A stretch of 64,000 bases of DNA from UBA7957 sp965224675 (GTDB taxonomy: Bacteria; Pseudomonadota; Gammaproteobacteria; Granulosicoccales; Granulosicoccaceae), in the NCBI GenBank assembly GCA_965224675.1, contig CBDDAA010000004.1, positions 2,976,001-3,040,000 of the forward strand. The letters run 5' to 3'. Below the pieces are notes generated by a model. That model did not search any database and was not told the DNA's origin. It saw nothing but the letters and a program-made list of their open reading frames with translations. The translations under genes were made by a program, and so were the position numbers. Each line of letters opens with the position of its first letter. The stretch's first letter is position 1. Positions 8,425 to 18,242 of this stretch are shown in pieces.

Positions 8425-11400
8425 ATGACTGCGCACAACAAATCTGAACAATACGCCGCTCTAATGAGTGCTATCGAGGATCGAATACTCATTCTTGATG
8501 GTGCTATGGGAACTATGATCCAAGGACACAACTTAGAGGAGCCAGACTACCGTGGTAAAGAATTTGCTGATTGGCACTGCGATCTCAAGGGCAATAATGA
8601 TCTTCTATCCATCACTCAACCCCAATTAATCCTAGACATCCATAAAAGTTATCTTGAAGCCGGCGCCGATATAGTAGGCACCAATACCTTCAACGCAACC
8701 AGCATTAGTATGGCTGACTATGATATGCAGGCCCAGGTGTCGCAGTTAAACCTTGCCTCTGCTCGACTGGCACGTCAGGCAGCTGATGAATACAGCAATA
8801 AAACCCCTGACAAACCCCGGTTTGTTGCTGGCATTTTAGGCCCAACAAACCGTACTGCGTCAATCTCACCCGATGTGAATGATCCAGGGTTTCGAAATAT
8901 TGATTTTCAACAACTGGCCACGAGTTATACACAAGCGTTACAAGCTTTGATTAAGGGCGGTGTAGACATTATCCTTATCGAAACTATTTTTGACACTTTA
9001 AATGCCAAAGCTGCAATCTTTTCGGTGCTGGATTATTTTGACGAAAATGCAATCAGCCTGCCCATAATCATCTCAGGCACCATTACTGATGGCTCAGGGC
9101 GTACACTTTCCGGGCAGACAGTCGAAGCCTTCTGGAACTCAGTAAAGCACGCCAAACCCTTGGCAATCAGCTTCAACTGCGCCCTCGGACCAAAAGAGTT
9201 GCGCCCTCATGTGGAGGAATTATCCCGAATTGCCAACACTTTTGTATCCACCCACCCCAATGCCGGCCTACCCAATGCGTTGGGTGGTTACGACGAAACA
9301 CCTCAACAAATGGCCGAAGAAATCGGTCAGTGGGCAAAAGCCGGTACCTTGAATATTGTTGGAGGTTGTTGCGGTACCTCACCTGATCATATACGTGCAA
9401 TTGCCTCATCTGTATCACGCTTTTCCCCCAGGCAGATACCCGAAATAACCCCCGGTTTTCGAATTTCCGGTATGGAACCCTACAGCATCGGCCCGGACTC
9501 ACTGTTTTGCAATGTAGGTGAGAGAACCAATATCACGGGTTCTGCCCGTTTCAAAAAACTGATCATGGAAGACGACTATGAAGCAGCTTTGAGTGTTGCT
9601 TTACAGCAAGTGCAAAGCGGCGCTCAGATTATTGATATCAATATGGATGAAGGCTTACTTGATTCACAAGCCGCTATGGTGAGATTTCTAAAATTAATTG
9701 CCTCAGAACCTGACATAGCACGTGTACCTATTATGCTGGACTCCTCCGACTGGGCTGTGATCGAAGCCGGGTTAAAATGCGTACAAGGCAAACCTGTGAT
9801 TAACTCCATCAGCCTTAAAGAAGGAGAAGAAATCTTTTCCCAGCATGCCCGCCTGGCCATGAAGTATGGCGCGGCAGTGGTTGTCATGGCATTTGACGAA
9901 GATGGCCAGGCAGATTCAATCGAGCGTAAAACAAAAATTTGTGAGCGGGCATATAAACTGCTCACGCAACAGATAGGCTTTGCACCTGAAGATATTATTT
10001 TCGATCCTAATATTTTTGCCATTGCGACAGGTATTGACGAGCACAACAGTTATGGGCTCGATTTCATAGAAGCCACACGTTTTATTAAGCAAAATCTACC
10101 ACACGCACTCGTCAGTGGCGGTGTGTCCAATGTCTCATTTTCTTTTCGAGGCAATAACCCCGTACGTGAAGCCATACATGCTGTATTTTTATATCATGCG
10201 ATTAAGGCTGGTATGGATATGGGTATAGTAAATGCCGGTCAGTTAGCCATATATGAGGACATTCCTGATGAGTTACGCTCTGCAGTTGAAGACGTTGTAT
10301 TAAATCGTCATAACGACGCCACAGAAAACCTGTTGGCACTAGCTGATAAATACAGGGGGGCAGGAAAAGCACGCGAATCTGTTAACCTGGAATGGCGGGA
10401 ATTACCCATCAATGAGCGCTTGCAATATGCGCTGGTTAAAGGCATACATGAATTCATCGAAGAAGACACAGAGCAATCCCGACAACTTGCAGAACGAGCG
10501 CTGGATGTTGTCGAAGGCCCTCTGATGGATGGTATGAATCGGGTGGGTGATCTATTTGGTGACGGTAAAATGTTCCTGCCACAGGTTGTAAAATCCGCAC
10601 GTGTAATGAAAAAAGCCGTTGCTGTATTACTGCCTTATATGGAAGCAGATAAAGAGCAGGTGACTTCCAGCAATAAAACGATTTTGATGGCTACAGTCAA
10701 AGGTGATGTACATGATATTGGTAAGAATATCGTCGGCGTAGTATTACAGTGTAACGGTTACAATGTGATTGATCTTGGCGTCATGGTGCCCGCGCAAAAG
10801 ATCATAGAGACCGCCAAACAGGAAAATGTTGACATTGTCGGTTTATCAGGTCTGATTACACCGTCACTTGAGGAAATGAGCTATATGGCCAAGGAGATGA
10901 GCCGTGAGGGAATGTCCATTCCGCTTCTCATTGGTGGCGCCACTACATCAAAAATACACACGGCTGTAAAAATTGACCCACATTATGATAAAACAGTAGT
11001 CCATGTGACCGATGCCTCACGCTGTGTTGGAGTGGCAAGTAAGCTATTCAGCGATGATTTACGCGAAGACTACTTAAAAGAGATAAAAGCCGATTACGAT
11101 ATCCAGCGTGCACGTTTTGCCGCTAAAGATACCGCCAGCCAACTGATGAGTGTTAACGACGCCCGGGAAAATGCCCTCTCGACTGATTGGTCAAATTACA
11201 CACCTGTGACACCCAGTTTTTGTGGCGTAAAGACCTTTGACGATATTCCACTTGAGAAACTCAGGGAATATATCGATTGGTCACCCTTTTTCCATACCTG
11301 GGAATTACCGGGAAGATATCCGCGTATTCTTAGTGACAAAAAGATGGGTACTCAGGCAACAGAGCTTTTTTCAGATGCACAAATAATGCTTGATGAACTG

Positions 11401-12123
11401 ATCACAAACAAACAACTAAAAGCCCGGGGCGTTGTTGGCTTGTTCCCCGCCAATAGTATAAATCACGATGACATAGAAATTTATAGCGATAATAATCGAA
11501 ATAATTCAATCCAGACTGTTTTCAATCTGCGCCAGCAAACCCGTTTTAAGGATGATCGTCCCAATCTTTCTTTGGCCGATTTTATTGCTCCAAAGCAAGA
11601 GGAAGTGAAGGACTACATTGGTGCTTTCGCGGTCACTACAGGCATTGGCTTAGAGAAAATTGTAGACAGATACGAAGCCGACAACGATGTCTACAGTAGC
11701 ATCATGGCAAAGGCACTGGCTGATCGACTTGCAGAAGCTTTTGCTGAGTATTTACACAAAATCACACGTAAGGAGCTATGGGCTTACGCTAAAGACGAAA
11801 AGGCGGCAATAGAAGAACTCGTCAAAGATAACTATCAGGGTATACGCCCGGCCCCCGGATACCCGGCGAACCCTGACCATCGACAAAAAGCGGTTATCTG
11901 GGAATTACTTGACGCCAAGAAAAATACAGGTATAGAACTTACAGAAAGCTTTGCCATGAGTCCCGCTGCATCTGTCAGTGGTTGGTATTTCTCCCATCCG
12001 CAGTCACGCTACTTTGGTACGGGAAAATTCAACAAAGAACAAATCGAGGATTATGCTAAACGGCAGAACCAGAAAATTGACGAGTCGGAGAAATGGCTGG
12101 CAACCCATTTGGCTTATATATAA
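8425..12123 (+). CDS. metH: Cobalamin-dependent methionine synthase
   Basis: A 1232-residue, full-length four-module enzyme. The homocysteine-binding module (about 1-330) has its zinc ligands Cys252 (SFNCALG) and Cys315/Cys316 (GGCCGT). The methyl-THF-binding pterin module (about 350-630) has NVGERTNITGSARF and INMDEG. The B12 cap and binding module (about 640-890) carries DVHDIGKN with the cobalt ligand His763. The activation domain (about 900-1232) contains SPFFHTWELPGRYP and RPAPGYPANPDH, which binds SAM. It converts homocysteine to methionine in the cytoplasm. Divergent from the SahR-like regulator and metF, it completes a methionine-cycle locus. Confidence 0.97.
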   Translation: MTAHNKSEQYAALMSAIEDRILILDGAMGTMIQGHNLEEPDYRGKEFADWHCDLKGNNDLLSITQPQLILDIHKSYLEAGADIVGTNTFNATSISMADYDMQAQVSQLNLASARLARQAADEYSNKTPDKPRFVAGILGPTNRTASISPDVNDPGFRNIDFQQLATSYTQALQALIKGGVDIILIETIFDTLNAKAAIFSVLDYFDENAISLPIIISGTITDGSGRTLSGQTVEAFWNSVKHAKPLAISFNCALGPKELRPHVEELSRIANTFVSTHPNAGLPNALGGYDETPQQMAEEIGQWAKAGTLNIVGGCCGTSPDHIRAIASSVSRFSPRQIPEITPGFRISGMEPYSIGPDSLFCNVGERTNITGSARFKKLIMEDDYEAALSVALQQVQSGAQIIDINMDEGLLDSQAAMVRFLKLIASEPDIARVPIMLDSSDWAVIEAGLKCVQGKPVINSISLKEGEEIFSQHARLAMKYGAAVVVMAFDEDGQADSIERKTKICERAYKLLTQQIGFAPEDIIFDPNIFAIATGIDEHNSYGLDFIEATRFIKQNLPHALVSGGVSNVSFSFRGNNPVREAIHAVFLYHAIKAGMDMGIVNAGQLAIYEDIPDELRSAVEDVVLNRHNDATENLLALADKYRGAGKARESVNLEWRELPINERLQYALVKGIHEFIEEDTEQSRQLAERALDVVEGPLMDGMNRVGDLFGDGKMFLPQVVKSARVMKKAVAVLLPYMEADKEQVTSSNKTILMATVKGDVHDIGKNIVGVVLQCNGYNVIDLGVMVPAQKIIETAKQENVDIVGLSGLITPSLEEMSYMAKEMSREGMSIPLLIGGATTSKIHTAVKIDPHYDKTVVHVTDASRCVGVASKLFSDDLREDYLKEIKADYDIQRARFAAKDTASQLMSVNDARENALSTDWSNYTPVTPSFCGVKTFDDIPLEKLREYIDWSPFFHTWELPGRYPRILSDKKMGTQATELFSDAQIMLDELITNKQLKARGVVGLFPANSINHDDIEIYSDNNRNNSIQTVFNLRQQTRFKDDRPNLSLADFIAPKQEEVKDYIGAFAVTTGIGLEKIVDRYEADNDVYSSIMAKALADRLAEAFAEYLHKITRKELWAYAKDEKAAIEELVKDNYQGIRPAPGYPANPDHRQKAVIWELLDAKKNTGIELTESFAMSPAASVSGWYFSHPQSRYFGTGKFNKEQIEDYAKRQNQKIDESEKWLATHLAYI

Positions 12124-12273
12124 ACTTCAGTTGAATCAGTGCCAATTTAAATGCCATCACCAGAAGACTATCATCGATATAATGTAGACGGGGTACTAGA
12201 ATAACAGTCATTGAAATTATCAAGGCCCTACCCCACTATATATATAGATAGTGAAAAATCTGGGTAATGCAGT

Positions 12274-12984
12274 GTGAAAGAACTAAAAGGTCGGCAGGAT
12301 CAGTTGGTTTCGTCGAACAACGATCTCAAAAAATTTCTTGATAACGTAAGCAAAACACCAATGGCAAGACCTATTGACAATAGGGGCCGATTAATATTCG
12401 CCATGGACGCTACAGCAAGTCGGGAGGCAACCTGGGATAAGGCTTCACAATTGCAAGGCGATATGTTTGTTAAAACCCGTGGTATAGGTGATCTTGATAT
12501 TCAACTGCTTTATTACCGTGGCTACGCGGAGTGCCGGGCTTCTAAATGGGTGAATAACGCAAAATCCCTGCTTAGGTTAATGCAATCAGTGCATTGCCTG
12601 GCAGGCGCCACGCAAATCGGCAGAGTCTTACGTCATGCGCTGGGTGAATCGCAAGCAACCTCAATACAGGCGATGGTATTTGTTGGCGACTGTGCTGAGG
12701 AAGATCCAGAAACGCTTTATCAACTTTCAGGTAAACTGAAGATTATCGGACTACCGATGTTTATTTTCCAAGAAGGTGATAACCCAATAGCCAAAGAGGT
12801 CTTTTCAAACATGGCTAAACTGAGCGGTGGTGCGCACTGCACTTTTAACCATCAAAGCGCTCGTCAGTTGGGAGATCTGCTCAATGCTGTAGCCACCTAT
12901 GCAGCAGGCGGTCGTGCAGCGTTAAAAGCACTGGCATCTGAGCAAAAATCTTTTGCTAATCGACTACTCAGGCAGTTGTCATAA
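12274..12984 (+). CDS. VWA-domain protein, partner of the adjacent DnaJ protein
   Basis: A 236-residue soluble protein from a GTG start. After a 50-residue helical N-terminus, RLIFAMDATASRE provides the first MIDAS-type motif (D-x-T/S-x-S: DATAS). The rest shows the alternating strands and helices of a von Willebrand A fold (LDIQLLYYRGYAECRAS, AMVFVGDCAEED, LPMFIFQEGDN, LSGGAHCTF). The DnaJ-domain membrane protein follows 36 bp downstream in the same direction. I recall this VWA plus DnaJ pairing as conserved in several proteobacteria, with no function established. An ion-dependent protein-binding role in a chaperone assembly is inference. Confidence 0.7.
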   Translation: MKELKGRQDQLVSSNNDLKKFLDNVSKTPMARPIDNRGRLIFAMDATASREATWDKASQLQGDMFVKTRGIGDLDIQLLYYRGYAECRASKWVNNAKSLLRLMQSVHCLAGATQIGRVLRHALGESQATSIQAMVFVGDCAEEDPETLYQLSGKLKIIGLPMFIFQEGDNPIAKEVFSNMAKLSGGAHCTFNHQSARQLGDLLNAVATYAAGGRAALKALASEQKSFANRLLRQLS

Positions 12985-13020
12985 CCCTAAATCCACCTTC
13001 TAGCCAGGAACCAAACTTAC

Positions 13021-13752
13021 GTGTCCCGTTTTTTATTACTTTTGATCATAGCAGGTGTTGCCTACATCATTTATTACCTGTACCTGAAAAATATGAAAAA
13101 ACCCAGCAAACAGCAAACCATAAAAATGGGTATTATGCTATTGGGATTGTTTTTCATTCTGATGGCGGTAAGCGGCAGAGCTTCGATAATTTTTGCAGCC
13201 ATCGGTGCCCTGTTAACCGGGGCTTTGCGTTATTCACCGCTACTGATGCGACATTGGCCTATGTTACGAAATTTATATCGCAAACATATTAATGCCGGTA
13301 CGGCCGGCGCAAACACCTCAAAAGTCAGAACATCGACACTGATCATGTCGCTTGATCACGACAGCGGCCATATGGATGGAGAAATTGTTGCCGGTTCATT
13401 TACTGGCCGACATCTGAGTGAGCTTAACAGCGATGAACTCAAAATATTTTATCGATTTTGCCAATCTAATGATATTCAGGCGACACAAATCCTGGAAGCA
13501 TATATTCAGCGCGAGCGACATGATGATTGGCAGGATGCACCAAACAGTCACACTCAAAATGCAGCTGCATCGCCCACTGGAATTGACGAAGCCTGGGATA
13601 TACTCGGACTCAAACCGGGTGCAGATAAACAGGCAATTATCGATGCACACCGACGCCTGATGTCTCGGATGCACCCCGACAAAGGCGGTAGTAACTACCT
13701 GGCTGCAAAAATCAATGAAGCAAAAAAAGTATTACTGGAAACTGTAGCTTAA
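13021..13752 (+). CDS. Membrane-anchored DnaJ-domain protein
   Basis: A 243-residue protein from a GTG start. Hydrophobic segments near residues 3-22 and 36-68 anchor it in the membrane. The J-domain is at the extreme C-terminus (about 185-243), with the catalytic loop MHPDKGG intact, so it should stimulate an Hsp70. The C-terminal, rather than N-terminal, position matches the DjlA/TerB-like or Tim14-like arrangement. The middle section (about 105-165) contains MSLDHDSGHMDGEIVAG and a helical hairpin. It follows the VWA gene by 36 bp and is presumably co-transcribed with it. The Hsp70 partner is not in the window. Confidence 0.8.
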   Translation: MSRFLLLLIIAGVAYIIYYLYLKNMKKPSKQQTIKMGIMLLGLFFILMAVSGRASIIFAAIGALLTGALRYSPLLMRHWPMLRNLYRKHINAGTAGANTSKVRTSTLIMSLDHDSGHMDGEIVAGSFTGRHLSELNSDELKIFYRFCQSNDIQATQILEAYIQRERHDDWQDAPNSHTQNAAASPTGIDEAWDILGLKPGADKQAIIDAHRRLMSRMHPDKGGSNYLAAKINEAKKVLLETVA

Positions 13753-13775
13753 GCCACTTCCACGTAACAAAACGC

Positions 13776-15005
13776 TTAGCCACTTTGCGTATGCAAGCGA
13801 CTGGCGAGAATTGTACCGGGTGGTGCTTTACGTTTAAAATAAGCAACTGTAGCTTTGTGCAAAGCGCTTGCAAGACGGTTTTGAAATACATCGGTACGCA
13901 ATTTTTTTTCTTCCTTGGGATTGGTCAAAAAAGCGGTCTCCACCAGCACTGAAGGAATATCTGGCGATTTCAAAACTGCAAAATTAGCTTGTTCAACGCT
14001 ACTTTTATGTAAATGGCTTACTCTGCGGATCTGCTCAAGCATCATTTCGCCTACATCCAGACTGGACTCCAAAGTTGCATTTTGCGCAAGATCAAGCAGT
14101 GTTTTCTTTAACTCTTCTGTTCGACCCTCCAGGGAAACACCGCCGAACAAGTCCGCTGCATTTTCCTTATCAGCCAACCACTGTGCTGCTTCAGAACTCG
14201 CGCCCTTAAGCGATAACGCATATACCGAAGAGCCGCGTGCGCGTTTTTTTGGAAAAGCATCTGCGTGGATTGAAATGAACAATTCGGCATTATGTTTACG
14301 GGCTTTTGCAATACGCTCCCGCAATCCGATGTAAACATCTTTATTACGGATCAGCAAAGGCTTGATGCCTTCAATTTGCTCCAGTTTTCGTTTAAGCTTT
14401 CTCGCTACTGCAAGCGTGATGTCCTTCTCCAAGGTTTTTTTTGCGCCAATTGCACCCGGGTCCCGCCCACCATGACCCGCATCAATAGCAATTACTATGT
14501 CACGTAACTGGTTTTTATGCTGATCACTGGCGCTTTTAACAATTCGTCTACCATCGATTTGCGCAATCCCTACACCTAGATCAATCACCAGACGCCTGGC
14601 ATTACCACGACGGGTGACAAATTTATAACTTGGACTGATAGTACGGTTTAAATCAACCACCACACGAAGATTCCTGCCTTTGTGCGTTGCGTATCGAATG
14701 CGCTCAACAACATCACTATGCACACCTATAACATCCATTTTTGCACTGACCTTCACATCGTTCAGATCTATAACCAATCGATTGGGCTTATCCAAGGTAA
14801 ATATGTTATGCGAGGGTACCGCCCCGTCGAGGTCAAAATACAGTTGTAGATTGTCTTGAGTGGCCAACTTAAAATTGTAAAGTGTTACTCGTTTGGATTC
14901 AGCCAAAACAGGTGCTGGCAACAAAGAAACTGCAGCAACACCACTTGCCCTGGTGAGCAACTGCATAAATGCGCGCCTCTGATCGAATATCTTGTCGCAC
15001 GACAC
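13776..15005 (-). CDS. amiC: N-acetylmuramoyl-L-alanine amidase with AMIN domain
   Basis: A 409-residue periplasmic murein hydrolase that separates daughter cells. The N-terminus has a twin arginine (DQRRAFMQLL) before a hydrophobic stretch ending VLA at residue 35, which fits Tat export as for E. coli AmiC. An AMIN domain (about 38-150) targets it to the septum. The zinc amidase_3 domain (about 190-395) starts IVIAIDAGHGGRDPGAIG and includes SIHADAF and VLVETAFLTNPKEE, the metal ligands and catalytic Glu. The gene follows tsaE by 46 bp on the same strand, the order nnr-tsaE-amiC seen in many gammaproteobacteria. Confidence 0.9.
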   Translation of the reverse strand: MSCDKIFDQRRAFMQLLTRASGVAAVSLLPAPVLAESKRVTLYNFKLATQDNLQLYFDLDGAVPSHNIFTLDKPNRLVIDLNDVKVSAKMDVIGVHSDVVERIRYATHKGRNLRVVVDLNRTISPSYKFVTRRGNARRLVIDLGVGIAQIDGRRIVKSASDQHKNQLRDIVIAIDAGHGGRDPGAIGAKKTLEKDITLAVARKLKRKLEQIEGIKPLLIRNKDVYIGLRERIAKARKHNAELFISIHADAFPKKRARGSSVYALSLKGASSEAAQWLADKENAADLFGGVSLEGRTEELKKTLLDLAQNATLESSLDVGEMMLEQIRRVSHLHKSSVEQANFAVLKSPDIPSVLVETAFLTNPKEEKKLRTDVFQNRLASALHKATVAYFKRKAPPGTILASRLHTQSG

Positions 15006-15051
15006 TGCAGATTCTCCTGATGATTTATTGTTAGAGGCAGGGATCTTTGGC

Positions 15052-15531
15052 TTATATTTCCCTACTATTATTTATAGTCGATAATAACTTTTTGAAAAGT
15101 GCGTTTTTCACTTTTGTCTGTATGACCGCCTCTCGCCCTGTGCCTTTATAAATCAAAGAGATATCCAGATCTGAGAGTGGTAGCCATCCCTTGCACCTCT
15201 GAGGCCATTCAATAATAAAAATGTCATTTACCAGCATGAGATCACGCAAGCCAAGAAATTCCAGCTCCTCGGGTTCCGATAAACGGTAAAGATCCAGGTG
15301 GTGAACGTGATACTGTTCAAAAGGGTAGGTTTCAATCAACGTATATGTCGGACTTTTTACTGTTCCGGTATACCCCTTATGTCGCAATAAACCTCGCGCA
15401 AAAGTGGTTTTACCTACGCCTAACTCACCGTGCAAGTAAATAAAACAAGGGCCTGTGATCAAGCCTGACACTAATGAAGCAAACTCAAACGTCGCTTTTT
15501 CGTTCGGCAAAAACAATGATATCTTATGCAT
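15052..15531 (-). CDS. tsaE: tRNA threonylcarbamoyladenosine biosynthesis ATPase TsaE
   Basis: A 159-residue P-loop ATPase of the TsaBDE complex that makes t6A at position 37 of ANN-decoding tRNAs. It shows the Walker A GELGVGKTTFARGLL (about 35-49), the VKSPTYTLIETY segment, HHLDLYRL and the Walker B-like FIIEWPQR. The length is normal. Its start overlaps the 3' end of the nnr gene by 8 bp, so translation is coupled, and amiC follows. The TsaD and TsaB partners are not in the window. Confidence 0.93.
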   Translation of the reverse strand: MHKISLFLPNEKATFEFASLVSGLITGPCFIYLHGELGVGKTTFARGLLRHKGYTGTVKSPTYTLIETYPFEQYHVHHLDLYRLSEPEELEFLGLRDLMLVNDIFIIEWPQRCKGWLPLSDLDISLIYKGTGREAVIQTKVKNALFKKLLSTINNSREI

Positions 15532-17008
15532 TTTTAATATTTTTAAAGGGCAGGTAATCGAGCAAATGAGAAGCTAATAATCCATTATCCCGCTCACGGT
15601 AAGCACGATCACCTGCTTGCGCATGCAGGCAGACCGCCAACTGGGCGGCTTCAAATGAAGAAAATCCTTGGCCCAGTAGCGCAGCGACTATACCTGTTAA
15701 CACATCACCCATTCCGGCAACTGCCATCGCCGGATTACCGTCAGTACAAAGACGTGTTTCCTCTCCATTACAAACCAAAGTGCCACAACCCTTTAAAATA
15801 ACCGTACATCGGTATTTTTTCGATAGTGCCATAACAGCGGTAAAACGATCACTCTGAATCTCCCGGGTTTCCCTGCCAAGCAATCTTGCCGCCTCAGCCG
15901 GGTGCGGCGTGATTACGCATAATTCCCCCAACTTCTGCGGCTGCTCTGCCAATAAGTTCAACGCATCTGCATCCAGGACTTTAACCGTATTAACCGCCAA
16001 AACCAGTTGCAATAAATCCTTCGCCCAATCATCGCTTCCCAGACCGGGTCCTATAGCGATAACATCATTCTGTTTGCATTCAATCTTAAAATTTTTCAGG
16101 TCGGTAAGATCAACACGAATAAGGTCGGGCATTCGACTGATTCCACATGCATTTGACCACGATGCCATCCGCACCAAACCGGCACCCGAGACTAATGCAG
16201 CATGAGCTGCCAATATCACGGCTCCTTCCATCCCGTTCGTTCCACCTGCTATCAAGAGATTTCCAAAACAGCCCTTGTGTGTATTCAATTTACGAGTTCG
16301 GAATTTGTTTATTAATCTTGTGGGGTCTATAGTTTCAATATTTGAAGGAACTTGTCGATAAATTTTGTTTGGCAAATTCAATTTATCGACAAACAATTCA
16401 CCACAATAATCAGGACCGTCCTGTGTTAGCAAACCTCGCTTCTGAGCGATAAATGTGAGTGTGGCACTTGAACGCACGGCCACCCCCATTATTCCCCCCG
16501 TGCTGGCATTTATGCCCGAAGGCACATCAACTGCTAATACAGGGTTTGTAGAAGTGTTAATCACCTCAATAATACGCGCCAGTCGGCCGACTACCGGGCG
16601 TGACAATCCACTACCCAAAAGTGCATCTACGACAAGATCATATTCACCTATTTCAGGCATTTCATCACAAAGTACACTTGTTCCAGGCTGCGCCAGGTAG
16701 TCTGCACAAGCACGTTTTGCATCGCCTTTGAGTAGCCTTATCTCTACAGCGCTATAAACAGTAATATACTTATTTACTTGTTTTAGCAATCGAGCCAATA
16801 CGTAGCCATCACCGGCATTGTTCCCTGCCCCGCAAAAAATCAGAATTCTCCGGGCACCAGTCCAGCGCAGATGGATCAAATCCAACAACGCAGTACCAGC
16901 CCGGGTCATTAATGCATAAGAAGAAATACAGCAGAATTTGATGGCGATGCGGTCCAACGCTCTGATTTGCTCCGCACTATAGAGTGGATAATTCAAAGAG
17001 TACTCCAA
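15524..17008 (-). CDS. nnr: Bifunctional NAD(P)H-hydrate epimerase/dehydratase
   Basis: A 494-residue repair enzyme for damaged NAD(P)H hydrates. The N-terminal epimerase (about 1-215, YjeF_N) has CGAGNNAGDGYVLARLL and DALLGSGLSRPV. The C-terminal ADP/ATP-dependent dehydratase (about 220-494) has HKGCFGNLLIAGGTNG, IGPGLG, DADALNLLA, ITPHPAEAARLLG and the active-site region GNPAMAVAGMGDVLTGI, where the usual GTGDVLxG is GMGDVLTG. It reads into tsaE with an 8-bp overlap. The gene order is standard for gammaproteobacteria. The product is cytoplasmic. Confidence 0.93.
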   Translation of the reverse strand: MEYSLNYPLYSAEQIRALDRIAIKFCCISSYALMTRAGTALLDLIHLRWTGARRILIFCGAGNNAGDGYVLARLLKQVNKYITVYSAVEIRLLKGDAKRACADYLAQPGTSVLCDEMPEIGEYDLVVDALLGSGLSRPVVGRLARIIEVINTSTNPVLAVDVPSGINASTGGIMGVAVRSSATLTFIAQKRGLLTQDGPDYCGELFVDKLNLPNKIYRQVPSNIETIDPTRLINKFRTRKLNTHKGCFGNLLIAGGTNGMEGAVILAAHAALVSGAGLVRMASWSNACGISRMPDLIRVDLTDLKNFKIECKQNDVIAIGPGLGSDDWAKDLLQLVLAVNTVKVLDADALNLLAEQPQKLGELCVITPHPAEAARLLGRETREIQSDRFTAVMALSKKYRCTVILKGCGTLVCNGEETRLCTDGNPAMAVAGMGDVLTGIVAALLGQGFSSFEAAQLAVCLHAQAGDRAYRERDNGLLASHLLDYLPFKNIKNA

Positions 17009-17157
17009 CGACCTTAAGTATTATCGTTTATCGTAGGTCTGAGCGCATTTTTTGTACATGACCTGGGGATTAGAACAAGGGCGCCAATCAATCACCCGGG
17101 ACAAGATAGCCCCCTAATATAAGCGGTAATACAAAATACCCAACAAGCATCTTTATA

Positions 17158-18141
17158 CTATTTCAGGGTCAGCTGATTTTGAACTGCTGAAGTGATTGCG
17201 TCCCCGAAACTGGCTCCAATCCTTCCGGCAATGCGTGTTATCAGATCTTCGCGAGGTGTAAAGTTTACTAACGTTTTCGCACCAACAATATCCCGGGCGA
17301 TTCGACGATCATTTGACAGCGCATCGATTAGTCCCAACTCAAGGGCCTGTTCACCACTCCAGACCAAACCAGAATATAGTTCGGGGATCGATTCAAGTCG
17401 ATCGCCTCGCCCGGCTTTAACTGCATTGATAAACTGTTGATGTATGTTATCTAACATGGTTGCCAAATGTTCAATTTGCCCCTCTTTCAGTGGAGAGAAA
17501 GGGTCCAGTAAAGCCTTATTTTCTCCAGCCGTTAAAAGTCGTCGCTCAACCCCAACCTTTTGCATCGCCTCAACAAAGCCAAAACCATCCATGCGTACGC
17601 CGATTGAACCTACCAAGCTTGCTTTATCAGCGTAAATTTTTTCAGCCGCTGATGCAATGTAGTAACCACCTGACGCACAGGTATCTTCAATCACAGCATA
17701 AAGTGGCGTATCAGGGTATTTTTCTCTTAACCTCAGAATTTCGTCATAGATCACCCCAGATTGTACTGGACTGCCTCCCGGGCTATTAATTCGCAGCAAA
17801 ACAGCTTGTGTCTGCTCATCATTAAATGCATCTTGCAAACCCTTGATAATGTTGCTCGCGCTCGCCTGCTGATCCTTGGCAATCACACCCTGCACGTCTA
17901 CCACGGCAGTGTGTACTTTGCTATCATCATCAAGTGAAAAGAGATTTTCACGGAACACACCAAATAACAATATTGTCAGATATGCAAAACCTAAAATACG
18001 GAAAAACAGCCCCCAACGTCTTGATTTTCGCTGTTCTTTCAAGGCGGCTGTGGCAAGTTCTGTAATCAGTTTTTTATCCCAATCGGGATCACTTTTTGCG
18101 GCAGATTTTTCACCCGAGATCCATTGTTCTTTTTTATTCAT
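17158..18141 (-). CDS. sppA: Signal peptide peptidase SppA, S49 family
   Basis: A 327-residue inner-membrane serine protease of the short SppA type. A single membrane helix lies at about 45-61 (LFFRILGFAYLTILLFG) and the protease domain is periplasmic. The substrate strand region is RINSPGGSPVQSG, the nucleophile serine is in DTCASGGYYIASA, and SLVGSIGV follows. The general-base Lys is probably the one in AGENKALLDPF. It degrades cleaved signal peptides. The 110-bp gap after nnr and the 100-bp gap before rluC suggest it is transcribed alone or within a loose leftward unit. Confidence 0.9.
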   Translation of the reverse strand: MNKKEQWISGEKSAAKSDPDWDKKLITELATAALKEQRKSRRWGLFFRILGFAYLTILLFGVFRENLFSLDDDSKVHTAVVDVQGVIAKDQQASASNIIKGLQDAFNDEQTQAVLLRINSPGGSPVQSGVIYDEILRLREKYPDTPLYAVIEDTCASGGYYIASAAEKIYADKASLVGSIGVRMDGFGFVEAMQKVGVERRLLTAGENKALLDPFSPLKEGQIEHLATMLDNIHQQFINAVKAGRGDRLESIPELYSGLVWSGEQALELGLIDALSNDRRIARDIVGAKTLVNFTPREDLITRIAGRIGASFGDAITSAVQNQLTLK

Positions 18142-18242
18142 TTGCTAATAATTCTCCTGGCAATGTAGCTTAAACTGTTAGATTTGATGCCGATTTATTG
18201 CCAAAATGTGCTTAAGATTATGACTTGTCAAACTGCTGGCAT

